Shown here: positions 36,015-44,020 of the stretch, piece after piece
How positions within the stretch are numbered: position 1 is the stretch's first letter
How the letters are laid out: each line of letters opens with the position of its first letter
Source of the DNA: an uncultured Clostridia bacterium
Lineage (GTDB): Bacteria; Bacillota; Clostridia; Christensenellales; CAG-917
Length of the DNA stretch: 64,000 bases
Assembly: GCA_944332815.1 (NCBI GenBank)
Contig: CALVKQ010000001.1
Span: 113,697-177,696, forward strand
Direction: 5' to 3'
Notes under the pieces: model-generated
What the model was told of the DNA's origin: nothing
What the model saw: the letters and a program-made list of their open reading frames with translations, nothing else
Database searches by the model: none
Translations under genes and position numbers: made by a program

Positions 36015-36578
36015 CAGGAACGCGTTGGGACAATAGGGGACGGGGTAAAGCAGGGGCACCCACTTGTGGGGTTTGGGTGCGCAAATGTTCAAATGTGGGC
36101 AGGCTATGCCCACATTTGAACATTTTTGCCCCGTCCCCATTTGTCCCGGATAAGGTAAGAACGCCCAAACTAGTGCGCGTGGGGAACAAAGTTTAATTGG
36201 GGCTTCGTCCCTGACATGGGAGTATTGAACCCCCTCCTTCCCTTCGGGCTTTCCTCCCCCGTGCCGAAAGGGCTGCACTCCTCGCATCATGCAGGACTAA
36301 CTTTCCGCCTCCTAAAAAAGTTTGTTTATTGCACTCACATAATCAAGCGGAGGACTGCACCCACCGAGAACCCGGCACGGGCGGAGGAATTCGGCACTCG
36401 CGCACTACGCCCGTGTCTACTTAATGCTCCGTCGGCGCTCGGCGCTCAGGGGGACACGCCGCGACTTGCAAGCGTGGGCGGATGCTCGCCCACGGTGCAA
36501 GTTTGGCTGAGCGGCGCGGTGTTACGCCTTCGAACAAATATAAATTAAATATCAAGCACGCTTCGAATAAGTGAACGT
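36015..36578 (+). repeat. 560-bp dispersed repeat, copy B
   Basis: This is the second copy of the element at 16781-17340, in the same orientation. In the 190 bases around 36255-36445 I count only about six differences by eye. Both copies carry the REP palindrome, the CACGGGCG / CGCCCGTG pair and the GCGTGGGCG-based hairpin near the right end. It lies between the murC start and the palindromic cluster. Confidence 0.75.
36027..36147 (+). repeat. second-family REP palindrome, copy B
   Basis: Arms GGGACAATAGGGGACGGGG and CCCCGTCCCCATTTGTCCC with inner AAATGTTCAAATG / CATTTGAACATTT are the same design as the copy at 16793-16916, with a shorter loop. Confidence 0.75.
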
Positions 36579-36618
36579 GGAAAAAAAAAGTATTTTGTTC
36601 CGTCCTCAAATGAGTGAA

Positions 36619-36900
36619 AGTCTACTTCGCTAAACGCCGCCATTTAGATGAAGTTTGCCCCATCCCGAAATCAAAGATTTCGCGACGGGGACCCCGTATG
36701 CGCGAAAACACCCATTAAAACGATGGCGCGAGCCATCGCTACGCGGAGTGAAAATGAGTGAGCTGCGCGATAGTTCCCGAGGAACGAGGAGCAAAGCGAA
36801 CGTCTGTGCATTTTCACGACGCGATAAGGAACAGCGGATGTAAAAAAACAAGGCACTGCCACAAATGTGGCAGTGCCTGTGAATTATCATCCGCTGTGAC
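36619..36900 (+). repeat. cluster of nested hairpins
   Basis: The stretch contains CTAAACGCCGCCATTTAGATGAAG, then GAAATC/GATTTC, CGATGGC-GCGA-GCCATCG, a GTGAAAATG/CATTTTCAC pair and GTTCC/GGAAC. At its right end a perfect 12-bp hairpin GGCACTGCCACA/TGTGGCAGTGCC lies inside an outer pair ACAGCGGATG/CATCCGCTGT. There is no credible coding frame. Such density of nested inverted repeats suggests stacked insertions of small palindromic elements. Confidence 0.55.
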
Positions 36901-37230
36901 GCCGGAGCTTACTTGAACGTACGTGAGCATCCACGACAAGGGCGTTGACAAAGTTCTGCGCCATACCCACAACTTATCACTAAACGGCGATATTTGGATG
37001 AAGAGCGCGAAAGCCCCACATATCCGGACGCGCAGTGTACTCCTTGTACATAAGCGGTCGGAGATGTGGGGCTGACAAAGCTATTCGCCAAATAGCGGCG
37101 TTTGGCTTGTTAAAGCGCGATATTTTAGCGTCAGACAAGGAAAAGCCCTCCCACACAAGAGGAGCGTACTAAGGCGTACGTGACTCGCAGTGTGGGCGGA
37201 CTTTGACACAGTATCACGCAAAATAGCGCG
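36901..37230 (+). repeat. three GTAC/TTGACA-type palindromic repeat units in tandem
   Basis: Three units share a GTAC-n5/6-GTAC-like core, a G/C-rich arm, TTGACAAAG or close variants and an ending like CGCCAAATAGCGGCGTTT. Two have long outer stems: AGCCCCACAT / ATGTGGGGCT and CCCTCCCACAC / GTGTGGGCGG. The last unit ends at the stop codon of the minus-strand flavoenzyme gene. A fourth unit lies at 17347-17402. Confidence 0.55.
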
Positions 37231-37232
37231 CT

Positions 37233-39032
37233 TTAGCCTTCGGTGTGGACTAAACCGGGGCTACTACTGCTGTTACTACTACTATCCCCATCACCCTGCT
37301 TTTTTCCGCCGAAGACGCCTTCTTCGGTAAGGGTGCCGTCGAGGGCGAGGGTGCCGCCGGCGTTGAGCAGTCCGTCGGGGTCAAAGTAATGTTTCAGGGC
37401 TTTGTAGACATTGAGCTGCGAGGTGCCGATGGAATCTTCGAGGAAGGGCGCGAAGAGTTTGCCTATGCCGTGGTGGTGAGAGAGCGCCGCACCCGACTTC
37501 GCGATGGCGTCCAGGATGGAGTAATGATACTTTTTGAACGCTTCGAGGTCGGAGGTCTTGATGATGAAGATGAAGTAAAGGTTGGCGCCCTGCGGATAGC
37601 TGTGGGAGATGTGCGTGGTGCACATCGCATCCGGCCACGCTTTCACCGCTTTTCTGACGTCGCGGTGGACCTGCGCCATGTTGTCCCAGTTTACCGCGCA
37701 TTCCAGCGTATCGATGATGATGCCGTAGTCCTGGATGGTGTCGCGCAGATAAGGATCGGAGAACCTGCCGTGCTCCCATGCCGTCGTGACGTAGCCGGTG
37801 AGGGACATGGCGTTATACTTATGCGCGATCTTACGCACGTTCTTGACGATGTTTTTCTGCAAGCCGTCCTCGCCGTCAGCGAACCCGAGCAACAGGCAAC
37901 GACGGTTGGGCTTGAAGCCTTTGGCTGCGAGCAGCGTATTGAGCGGCGACTCCGCGATGCCGTACATGTGCATCATCATATCCGTTTCCTCCGCATCGGA
38001 GAGCCTGAACACGGAAGGATAACCGAACTCGCCCTGCATGACCTCGCGCATAGCCGCCATGCCGTCCTCCCAGGTGGGGAACATATACGAGAATTTGCGG
38101 TGTTTAGCGGACTTTTTGAACACTTTAAGTGTCACTTGCGTCAAAATGCCGAACGTACCCTCGCCGCCCATCATTATCTGATCGATGTTGGGACCGGTGG
38201 CTTTTCTGGGGGCGGAGTCGGTGCGTATCCTGCCCACGGGGGTGACGTACTCCTGGCAGAGCACCAGATCCGCCGCGCATCCGTAGTAGGTGGAATTCTG
38301 ACCGCTGCCGCGCGTCACGACCCAACCGCCCACGCAGCTGTACTGGAACGACTGGGGGAAGTGTCCGCAGGTCAAACGGTGCTGCGCGCCGAAGTTCTCG
38401 GGGGCGTTGTTGAGTATCTTTTCCAGGTCGGGGCCGCTGATGCCGGGCTGCACGGTGATGGTCTGATTGACCTCGTTGAATGCGAGCACCTTGTTGAAGT
38501 TCTTCCTGAGGTCCAGGATCATGTTGGGGGAACACATACATTCCGTGCCGCGCGTCACGCTGGAACCGCCTGCGTAGACGTAGAGGTATATCTTATGCTT
38601 CTTGGAAAACTCCACCAGCTTTTCCACGTCCTCGGTGGTGGAGGGATAGACCACGACGTCGGGCAGATTTTCTATTATGCCCTTGCGCAATCTCATGATG
38701 TCTATCATGGTCTTGCCGTAGCACACCTGCGCGCGCTTGAAGTCGTCCGTGGTGACGTTGTCCTCGCCGAGTATCTCTTTGAGTTCGGCGAGCTGCGCCT
38801 CCGTGAGCCTCGTGGGCACATGGATGTCCACGACCTCATTGCCGACGTCCACCATCTCTTTGAAGTCGTCGTCGGTGAGGTGGAACTTCTCTTTCACCAA
38901 CTTGTAAAGCCCCTCTTTGGGACGCTTGTATGCCGCCGGATCTCCCCATTTCATGATGGAGCGATAGCTTTTTTCCACTGGAGGATCGGTGATCCATTTG
39001 GGCTCGAACTCTTTGTAGGGTTTGTTAGACAT
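37233..39032 (-). CDS. FAD-dependent alkyl-dihydroxyacetonephosphate-synthase-like enzyme
   Basis: The 599-residue protein has a vanillyl-alcohol-oxidase-type FAD domain (YVYAGGSSVTRG at residues 151-162; SCVGGWVVTRGSGQNSTYYG; TGPNIDQIMMGGEGTFGILT). Its cap domain contains the tri-His motif ALSHHHGIGKL (His519-521), a hallmark of alkyl-DHAP synthases of ether-lipid synthesis. Known family members swap the acyl chain of acyl-DHAP for a fatty alcohol; D-lactate/glycolate-oxidase-type activity is the alternative. The ATG at 39032 has AAGGAG upstream. The last 25 residues are a Gly/Ser-rich tail that runs into a repeat, whose TAA supplies the stop. It is the last gene of the glp-type operon. Confidence 0.8.
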   Translation of the reverse strand: MSNKPYKEFEPKWITDPPVEKSYRSIMKWGDPAAYKRPKEGLYKLVKEKFHLTDDDFKEMVDVGNEVVDIHVPTRLTEAQLAELKEILGEDNVTTDDFKRAQVCYGKTMIDIMRLRKGIIENLPDVVVYPSTTEDVEKLVEFSKKHKIYLYVYAGGSSVTRGTECMCSPNMILDLRKNFNKVLAFNEVNQTITVQPGISGPDLEKILNNAPENFGAQHRLTCGHFPQSFQYSCVGGWVVTRGSGQNSTYYGCAADLVLCQEYVTPVGRIRTDSAPRKATGPNIDQIMMGGEGTFGILTQVTLKVFKKSAKHRKFSYMFPTWEDGMAAMREVMQGEFGYPSVFRLSDAEETDMMMHMYGIAESPLNTLLAAKGFKPNRRCLLLGFADGEDGLQKNIVKNVRKIAHKYNAMSLTGYVTTAWEHGRFSDPYLRDTIQDYGIIIDTLECAVNWDNMAQVHRDVRKAVKAWPDAMCTTHISHSYPQGANLYFIFIIKTSDLEAFKKYHYSILDAIAKSGAALSHHHGIGKLFAPFLEDSIGTSQLNVYKALKHYFDPDGLLNAGGTLALDGTLTEEGVFGGKKQGDGDSSSNSSSSPGLVHTEG

Positions 39033-39054
39033 GATCTTCTCCTTTTGCTTACGC

Positions 39055-39390
39055 TCAATATATTGTTGCCGTGGCAATGAGGTTTACGTCCGTCCCCACC
39101 ACGGAAGCGGCGACGATATCGCCGCGATGCAGTTTCTCGGTCACTCTGATCCCGTTCACCAGCTTCATCAGCTCGCCGATCTTGCTTTTGGGGATCTCCC
39201 CGTCCGTCCTTACGGGCAGCACGGGCATGCTGTCGAACGCCGTCGCCACGGTGGAACAGACGGTGCGCATGGGGCAAGTCGCCTCCGCTTTCGCGAACGC
39301 CTCCCCTTTCTTGCAGGTATTACCGCTCACGACGCCGTTTTCCACCGTCATATGACAGCCTTTGGGACACACGATGCACACAAGTTCCAT
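39055..39390 (-). CDS. DUF1667 family protein
   Basis: The 111-residue protein has an N-terminal Cys cluster CIVCPKGC followed by GNTCKKGEAFA and a later Cys, as in DUF1667. Members are encoded beside GlpA/GlpB-type dehydrogenases and probably carry a metal or Fe-S centre for electron transfer. Its ATG overlaps the stop of the preceding oxidoreductase gene in TGATG. Confidence 0.88.
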   Translation of the reverse strand: MELVCIVCPKGCHMTVENGVVSGNTCKKGEAFAKAEATCPMRTVCSTVATAFDSMPVLPVRTDGEIPKSKIGELMKLVNGIRVTEKLHRGDIVAASVVGTDVNLIATATIY

Positions 39391-40637
39391 CAGTTTTCCT
39401 CCAATTCAACGCTGAGTTTGCTCTTCGCGGTCAACCCGAACGCGGAGAGGTCTATCTCCACCCTCTGCATCTCGGGAGGACGCAGGAAGGAGAACTTCTT
39501 CTTGTACACCTCTTTGCCGTCCGCGATGAGGCGCAGGGTGCCGCGATCCATATCCTTTGCGGAACGGAAAAAGAACACCACCCTATCCGTCGGCTTGGTA
39601 AGGTCTATGCGATGAGGCACATACGAGAGCAGTCCTTTGCCCTTTTCCAGCCTGACGCTGCTGCCGGACGGGGCGAAACGTGCGGCGTTCGCGCCTGCGT
39701 CCGCCGCGCACTCGGACACGTAGTCCACAAGGTCGAACACGTTGAGCGCGTTGCCTGCCGAGAACACGCCGTCCACGGAGGTCATGTAAGTCTGATCGCA
39801 GTCGGGACCCTTGGTGGCAGGATTGAGCTTTACTCCCAGCGTTTCGGCAAGTTCGTTTTCGGGGATGAGCCCGACTGAGAGGATGAGCGCGTCGCACTCC
39901 ACCCTCCTTTCCGTGCCCTTTATCGGCTTCATCTTCTCATCCACTTCCGCGACCTCCACGGCGGTCAGTCTGTCCGCGCCGAACACGCGAGTGACGGTGT
40001 GCGACAGATGCAGCGGAATGTTGAAATCATGCAGACACTGATGTATGTTCCTGGTGAGTCCGCTGGGCTCGGGCTTGACCTCGTAGACGCCCTCCACTTC
40101 CGCGCCTTCAAGCGTAAGACGGCGCGCCATGATGAGCCCGATATCGCCGCTCCCGAGGATGACGCACTTTTTGGTGGGCAGTTTGCCCATCAGGTTGACG
40201 AAGTTCTGCGCCGTGCCTGCGGTGAACACGCCTGCCGGACGGGTGCCCTGGATGAGCACCTGTTTCGCCGTCCTCTCGCGACAGCCCGTCGCGAGCACTA
40301 CCGCTTTTGCGGAAAGGTCGAGCATCCCCTCGCGGCTGACGCAGGTGATCCTGAACCCGTCCGCCGTCTTTTCCGCCGCCGTGACGAACGTGAGCGTGTA
40401 TGCGTCCACGGGCAGCGCCTTCACCAGGTCGATGTACCTTTCGGCGTACTCGGGACCTGCCAGCTTCTCGCCGAAGCGGATGAGCCCGAACCCGTCGTGG
40501 ACGCACTGTTTGAGGATGCCGCCCAACCTGGCTTCGCGCTCTATGACGGCGGTCTTCGCGCCCGCTTTGCACGCGCTCTCCGCCGCCGCCAACCCGGCAG
40601 GGCCGCCGCCTATCACTATGACGTCGTAGTTTTTCAT
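39390..40637 (-). CDS. FAD/NAD-dependent oxidoreductase of the glp operon
   Basis: The 415-residue protein starts with the FAD-binding loop DVIVIGGGPAGLAAAESA, has LATGCRER in the middle, a second nucleotide-binding loop CVILGSGDIGLIMARRL, and TSVDGVFSAGNAL near the end. It belongs to the pyridine-nucleotide-disulfide-type oxidoreductases that accompany anaerobic glycerol-3-phosphate dehydrogenase and DUF1667, probably passing electrons from the GlpA subunit to NAD(P) or another carrier. GGGGAGGAG precedes the ATG, which overlaps the glpA stop by four bases. Confidence 0.85.
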   Translation of the reverse strand: MKNYDVIVIGGGPAGLAAAESACKAGAKTAVIEREARLGGILKQCVHDGFGLIRFGEKLAGPEYAERYIDLVKALPVDAYTLTFVTAAEKTADGFRITCVSREGMLDLSAKAVVLATGCRERTAKQVLIQGTRPAGVFTAGTAQNFVNLMGKLPTKKCVILGSGDIGLIMARRLTLEGAEVEGVYEVKPEPSGLTRNIHQCLHDFNIPLHLSHTVTRVFGADRLTAVEVAEVDEKMKPIKGTERRVECDALILSVGLIPENELAETLGVKLNPATKGPDCDQTYMTSVDGVFSAGNALNVFDLVDYVSECAADAGANAARFAPSGSSVRLEKGKGLLSYVPHRIDLTKPTDRVVFFFRSAKDMDRGTLRLIADGKEVYKKKFSFLRPPEMQRVEIDLSAFGLTAKSKLSVELEEN

Positions 40638-42370
40638 TCGCCGATCTCCTCCCCTTTCTTGGTATCTCCGAAGAGTATCACGCTGCCCTCGTCCCCTTTC
40701 AGGACGTCCTCGGGACGGATGCCCTCGTGTTCGGCAATTATCTTTATGACGAGCGGAGAGCAGAACCCTCCCTGGCACCTGCCCATCCCGGGGCGCACGC
40801 GGCGTTTGATGCCGTCCACGGTGCACACTTTGAGGGGGGACTCCAATGCGTCGATGATCTCTCCTTTGCTCACCTCTTCACATCTGCATACGATCTCGCC
40901 GTACGCCGGGTCGCGCTTTATGAACTCCTCGCGCTCCTTTTCGGACAACCCTGCGAGTTTGGGCGTATGCCTGCGCACGGGGTCGAAATTCTTTTTGTCC
41001 TTTGCTCCCAACATCTCTTTGACCCATACGCGCACGTCGCACGCGATGGCAGGAGCCGCCGTGATGCCGGGCGACTGGATGCCTGCGGTCTGTATGACGT
41101 TCTTGGTGAATATGCCCTTGCGCACCACGAAATCCTCTTCGTAAGTCGCCGCGCGCACGCCTGCAAAATAAGTGATTATGTCCGCGGTGGACAGCTCGTC
41201 CGCCGCCACCTTCTGTTTGCGGATTATGGCGGTCACGTCCTCGATGTTGGTGGTCGTGTCCTCACGGTAAGGCTGCTCGACCGCATTCGGTCCCACGAGT
41301 ATGTTGCCGTCCACGGTGCGCATGACGCCGCCGCCCTTGGTGTGCCCCACCGCGGCGTGAGTCTGCTCCTGCGCCTCCTTGGGGAGAGGAGCAAAGTAGC
41401 TGCGCGCAAAGGAGGAGATGGCGTAATACGCCTTCTTTTTGTCCAAAATGAGGTCCGTCCCCTTGCGCGGATGTATGGTGAACGTCCTGTCGCCTGCCAT
41501 CTCCGCCACGACGTCGCTGTACGCGCCTGCGGCGTTCACGACTATACGCGGCCGCAGCGTACCGCGGTTGGTATGCACCGCCGTGATGAGCCCGTCCTTG
41601 ACGTCCATACCCTCCACCACGGTGTTGAGGGAAACTTCCGCCCCGTTCTCTATGGCGTTCTCCGCAAGGGCGACCGTGACTTTATACGGCGACACCACGC
41701 CTGCCGACGCCATATACACAGCCCCCGTCAACCACTTGGGAGGATGCGGCTCTATCTCTTGCATCTCGGCAGGCGTCTTGAAACTCATGTCCGGCACCCC
41801 GAGCAGTTTGCCTTTGAGCAGCATGAGGGGCGCGATGATGTAGCGCTCCCATTTGGTGCTGAACATGAACGTCTGCGCCCAGCGCTCGAAATCGCATCCC
41901 AGCTCCTTGCACAACCCCTCGTACATGGCGTTGCCGCGCAGGACGTATTTGAGTTTGAGCTGACCGCGGTGCAGGTCGATGCCGGGATGTATGCACCCGT
42001 CGTTCCTGGAAGACGCGCCGGTCGCAACGTCGTTGGCTTTTTCGACAAGCAACACGCCGATATCCAGCTTCGCCAATTCGCGCGCGAGCGCACAACCCAT
42101 GATGCCGCCGCCTACGATAAGCACGTCCGGCGTCTTCCCTTCCAGCGCGCCGTCGCGCAGGGAAGGCGTCTTCATCTTCTCGCTGAACCCTTTGAGGCGG
42201 ATGTCGTTGAGGACGCCGAGCGACCCTTTCGACACCGCCGCCACGCCGCAGCGGTAGATGAGATCCCAGCTGTCCAGTTCGCCCGTCAGGCGCACGCAGC
42301 CGCGGCTCTCCTCCACGTTGACGGAGGGCGCGATCTTATGAACTCTTTTTGCGATAGCTTTCAAATTCAT
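40634..42370 (-). CDS. glpA: GlpA-type FAD-dependent glycerol-3-phosphate dehydrogenase with C-terminal [2Fe-2S] domain
   Basis: The 578-residue protein has an N-terminal 75-residue BON-like segment and a DAO-type FAD domain (VLIVGGGIMGCALARELAK; GASSRNDGCIHPGIDL). It ends with a BFD-like domain with Cys495, Cys497, Cys532 and Cys537 (CRCEEVSKG; GRCQGGFC). It should oxidise glycerol-3-phosphate to DHAP, supplying the substrate a DHAP-using enzyme downstream would need. It is co-transcribed with the AMP ligase, which it overlaps by 35 bases. A general amino-acid or hydroxyacid dehydrogenase role is the main alternative. Confidence 0.85.
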   Translation of the reverse strand: MNLKAIAKRVHKIAPSVNVEESRGCVRLTGELDSWDLIYRCGVAAVSKGSLGVLNDIRLKGFSEKMKTPSLRDGALEGKTPDVLIVGGGIMGCALARELAKLDIGVLLVEKANDVATGASSRNDGCIHPGIDLHRGQLKLKYVLRGNAMYEGLCKELGCDFERWAQTFMFSTKWERYIIAPLMLLKGKLLGVPDMSFKTPAEMQEIEPHPPKWLTGAVYMASAGVVSPYKVTVALAENAIENGAEVSLNTVVEGMDVKDGLITAVHTNRGTLRPRIVVNAAGAYSDVVAEMAGDRTFTIHPRKGTDLILDKKKAYYAISSFARSYFAPLPKEAQEQTHAAVGHTKGGGVMRTVDGNILVGPNAVEQPYREDTTTNIEDVTAIIRKQKVAADELSTADIITYFAGVRAATYEEDFVVRKGIFTKNVIQTAGIQSPGITAAPAIACDVRVWVKEMLGAKDKKNFDPVRRHTPKLAGLSEKEREEFIKRDPAYGEIVCRCEEVSKGEIIDALESPLKVCTVDGIKRRVRPGMGRCQGGFCSPLVIKIIAEHEGIRPEDVLKGDEGSVILFGDTKKGEEIGE

Positions 42371-43877
42371 CGCACAACCTCACATGATCGGTTTTTCCTA
42401 TTTGAGTGCGCGGAAGCGCGTCCACGCATATCACCCATCTGGGCTCGTGCCACTTGGAGAGCTCGTTCACGATATGGCGTTTCAGCCCCTTTATCTGCTC
42501 TTCCGACAGTTTACCCACCACAAACAGCGCGATAAACGGCTTGTTCTGCTCCCTGATCTCTATCGCCGCACATTGCGCGACATAGGGAAGTTCCACCGCC
42601 GTGCGCTCTATCTCCGCAGGGAACACGTTCACCCCGGATATCTTTATCAGACGTTTTTTTCTGCCCATGAAGAAGAGGGAGCCGTCGGGCAGCGCGCGGA
42701 ACATATCTCCCGTTTTCAGCCACTTTTTCCCCTCTCTCTCCTCATACGCCGCGGCAGTCGCCTCCGGGTCGTCGAGATAACCCGTCATGAGCTGGTTGCC
42801 CGTGAGCAGCAGCTCGCCAGTGTCGCCCTGCCCCACTTCGTTGCCCTCCTCGTCCACGATAAGGCATTCCATGTTGACGAGGGGTTTCCCGAGCACCGCG
42901 CCTCCTGCCTTGTGCGGAGAGAGCACGCACACGCTCCCCGTTTCGGTCAGACCGTAGCCCGGGGAAAGCACGCAATCGCTGCCTGCCTCGCGCATACGTT
43001 CGTCGAAGCGCTTTTCCAGCTCCGCGTCCACGGTGTCCCCTCCCACGTAAACGTGCCTGAGGGAGCGCACTTTCTCGCCGCGGAACTCGGGCTCGGCGAG
43101 CAATTTGTTTATCATCCCGGGCACCGCTATCATGAGCGTGACGCGGTGCTTGGCTATGGCGCGCACCGCCTTGTCCGCCCGAAACACCGGCATGAGCACG
43201 GGGGGCGCGGCAACGCATATCACCGTATGCAGCCCCACGAACAGCCCGAACCCGTGGAACATGGGCAGCGCGGTCAGCATCCTGTCACGCTCGTCGAACC
43301 TGTCGTCCGAGAGCGTCGCGAACAGATTGTCCGTCAACGCGTTCACAGCCGCCGCCGACAGCACCACCGTCTTGGCGTCGCCGGACGTGCCGCCCGAGCG
43401 CATATACACCGCAGGCTCGCCGCCGTCCCCGGAATAAGGAGTGAACGCGACGGGACGCGGCAATCCTATATAGCCGTAAAGGGCATAAGGGCATATCACC
43501 CTCTTCACGCCTTTAAGACCTTTGCCCAGCCTTTTGAAATTGATGTCGGAAAGAAAAACCGCTTTGGGGCGCTGTTCGCGGACAGCCCTTTCGAATTCCC
43601 CTCTCGCCATGAGCGGATGTATCATGGACGCCACAGCCCCGAGGCGCGACACCGCATAAAAAGCGACTATCCCCTGCTCGATGGTGGGGAGTGCCAACAT
43701 GACCACGTCCCCTTTCCCCACGCCGAGAGCGGCAAGCCCTCCGGCGACCCTCTCCGTTTCGCGAAAAAGCCTGCCGAAAGTCATGCGTCTGCCGCCTCTG
43801 ATGAACGCCGTATCCCCCTCTTTTTTGGGGCGATAAGCGCGCATATGATCATAAAGCGACATTCTCTCCGTTATCAT
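42336..43877 (-). CDS. acyl-CoA/AMP ligase heading the glp-type operon
   Basis: The 513-residue protein has the adenylate-forming motifs MRSGGTSGDAKTV, GYGLTETGSV, LKTGDMF and a C-terminal PRTQIGKTDHV with the catalytic Lys. It resembles long-chain fatty-acid or O-succinylbenzoate-type ligases; the substrate is unknown, and a fatty acid would fit the lipid context. Two starts are possible. ATG 43877 lies six bases after a TATAAT box and would give a leaderless mRNA. ATG 43862 follows CGGAGAGA at a tight spacing. Confidence 0.82.
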   Translation of the reverse strand: MITERMSLYDHMRAYRPKKEGDTAFIRGGRRMTFGRLFRETERVAGGLAALGVGKGDVVMLALPTIEQGIVAFYAVSRLGAVASMIHPLMARGEFERAVREQRPKAVFLSDINFKRLGKGLKGVKRVICPYALYGYIGLPRPVAFTPYSGDGGEPAVYMRSGGTSGDAKTVVLSAAAVNALTDNLFATLSDDRFDERDRMLTALPMFHGFGLFVGLHTVICVAAPPVLMPVFRADKAVRAIAKHRVTLMIAVPGMINKLLAEPEFRGEKVRSLRHVYVGGDTVDAELEKRFDERMREAGSDCVLSPGYGLTETGSVCVLSPHKAGGAVLGKPLVNMECLIVDEEGNEVGQGDTGELLLTGNQLMTGYLDDPEATAAAYEEREGKKWLKTGDMFRALPDGSLFFMGRKKRLIKISGVNVFPAEIERTAVELPYVAQCAAIEIREQNKPFIALFVVGKLSEEQIKGLKRHIVNELSKWHEPRWVICVDALPRTQIGKTDHVRLCDEFESYRKKSS

Positions 43878-43883
43878 GTCTAA

Positions 43884-43913
43884 ATTATAATCCGCACACT
43901 CGCGCGCAGTCAA
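43884..43913 (-). promoter_or_regulatory. sigma-A promoter of the AMP ligase-glp operon
   Basis: On the minus strand TTGACT is followed after 18 bases by a perfect TATAAT. The -10 box ends six bases before an ATG, so transcription would begin at or within one base of that codon. Confidence 0.65.
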
Positions 43914-43969
43914 TATGCAAATCCTCTTCGCAACGGGATAAAGGCACAAAAAAATTTTTTTGTCGGATT

Positions 43970-43999
43970 GTATAAAGCGGCTCCCCTCCGTCAATAATC
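43970..43999 (+). promoter_or_regulatory. possible sigma-F-like promoter of the M23 gene
   Basis: GTATA followed after 15 bases by GTCAATAATC partly fits the forespore consensus (GYATA, about 15 bases, GGNNANANT). It would suit a SpoIIQ-type gene, but two -10 positions deviate. Confidence 0.25.
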
Positions 44000-44020
44000 C
44001 AGCCGAACGGAGGTAACACC

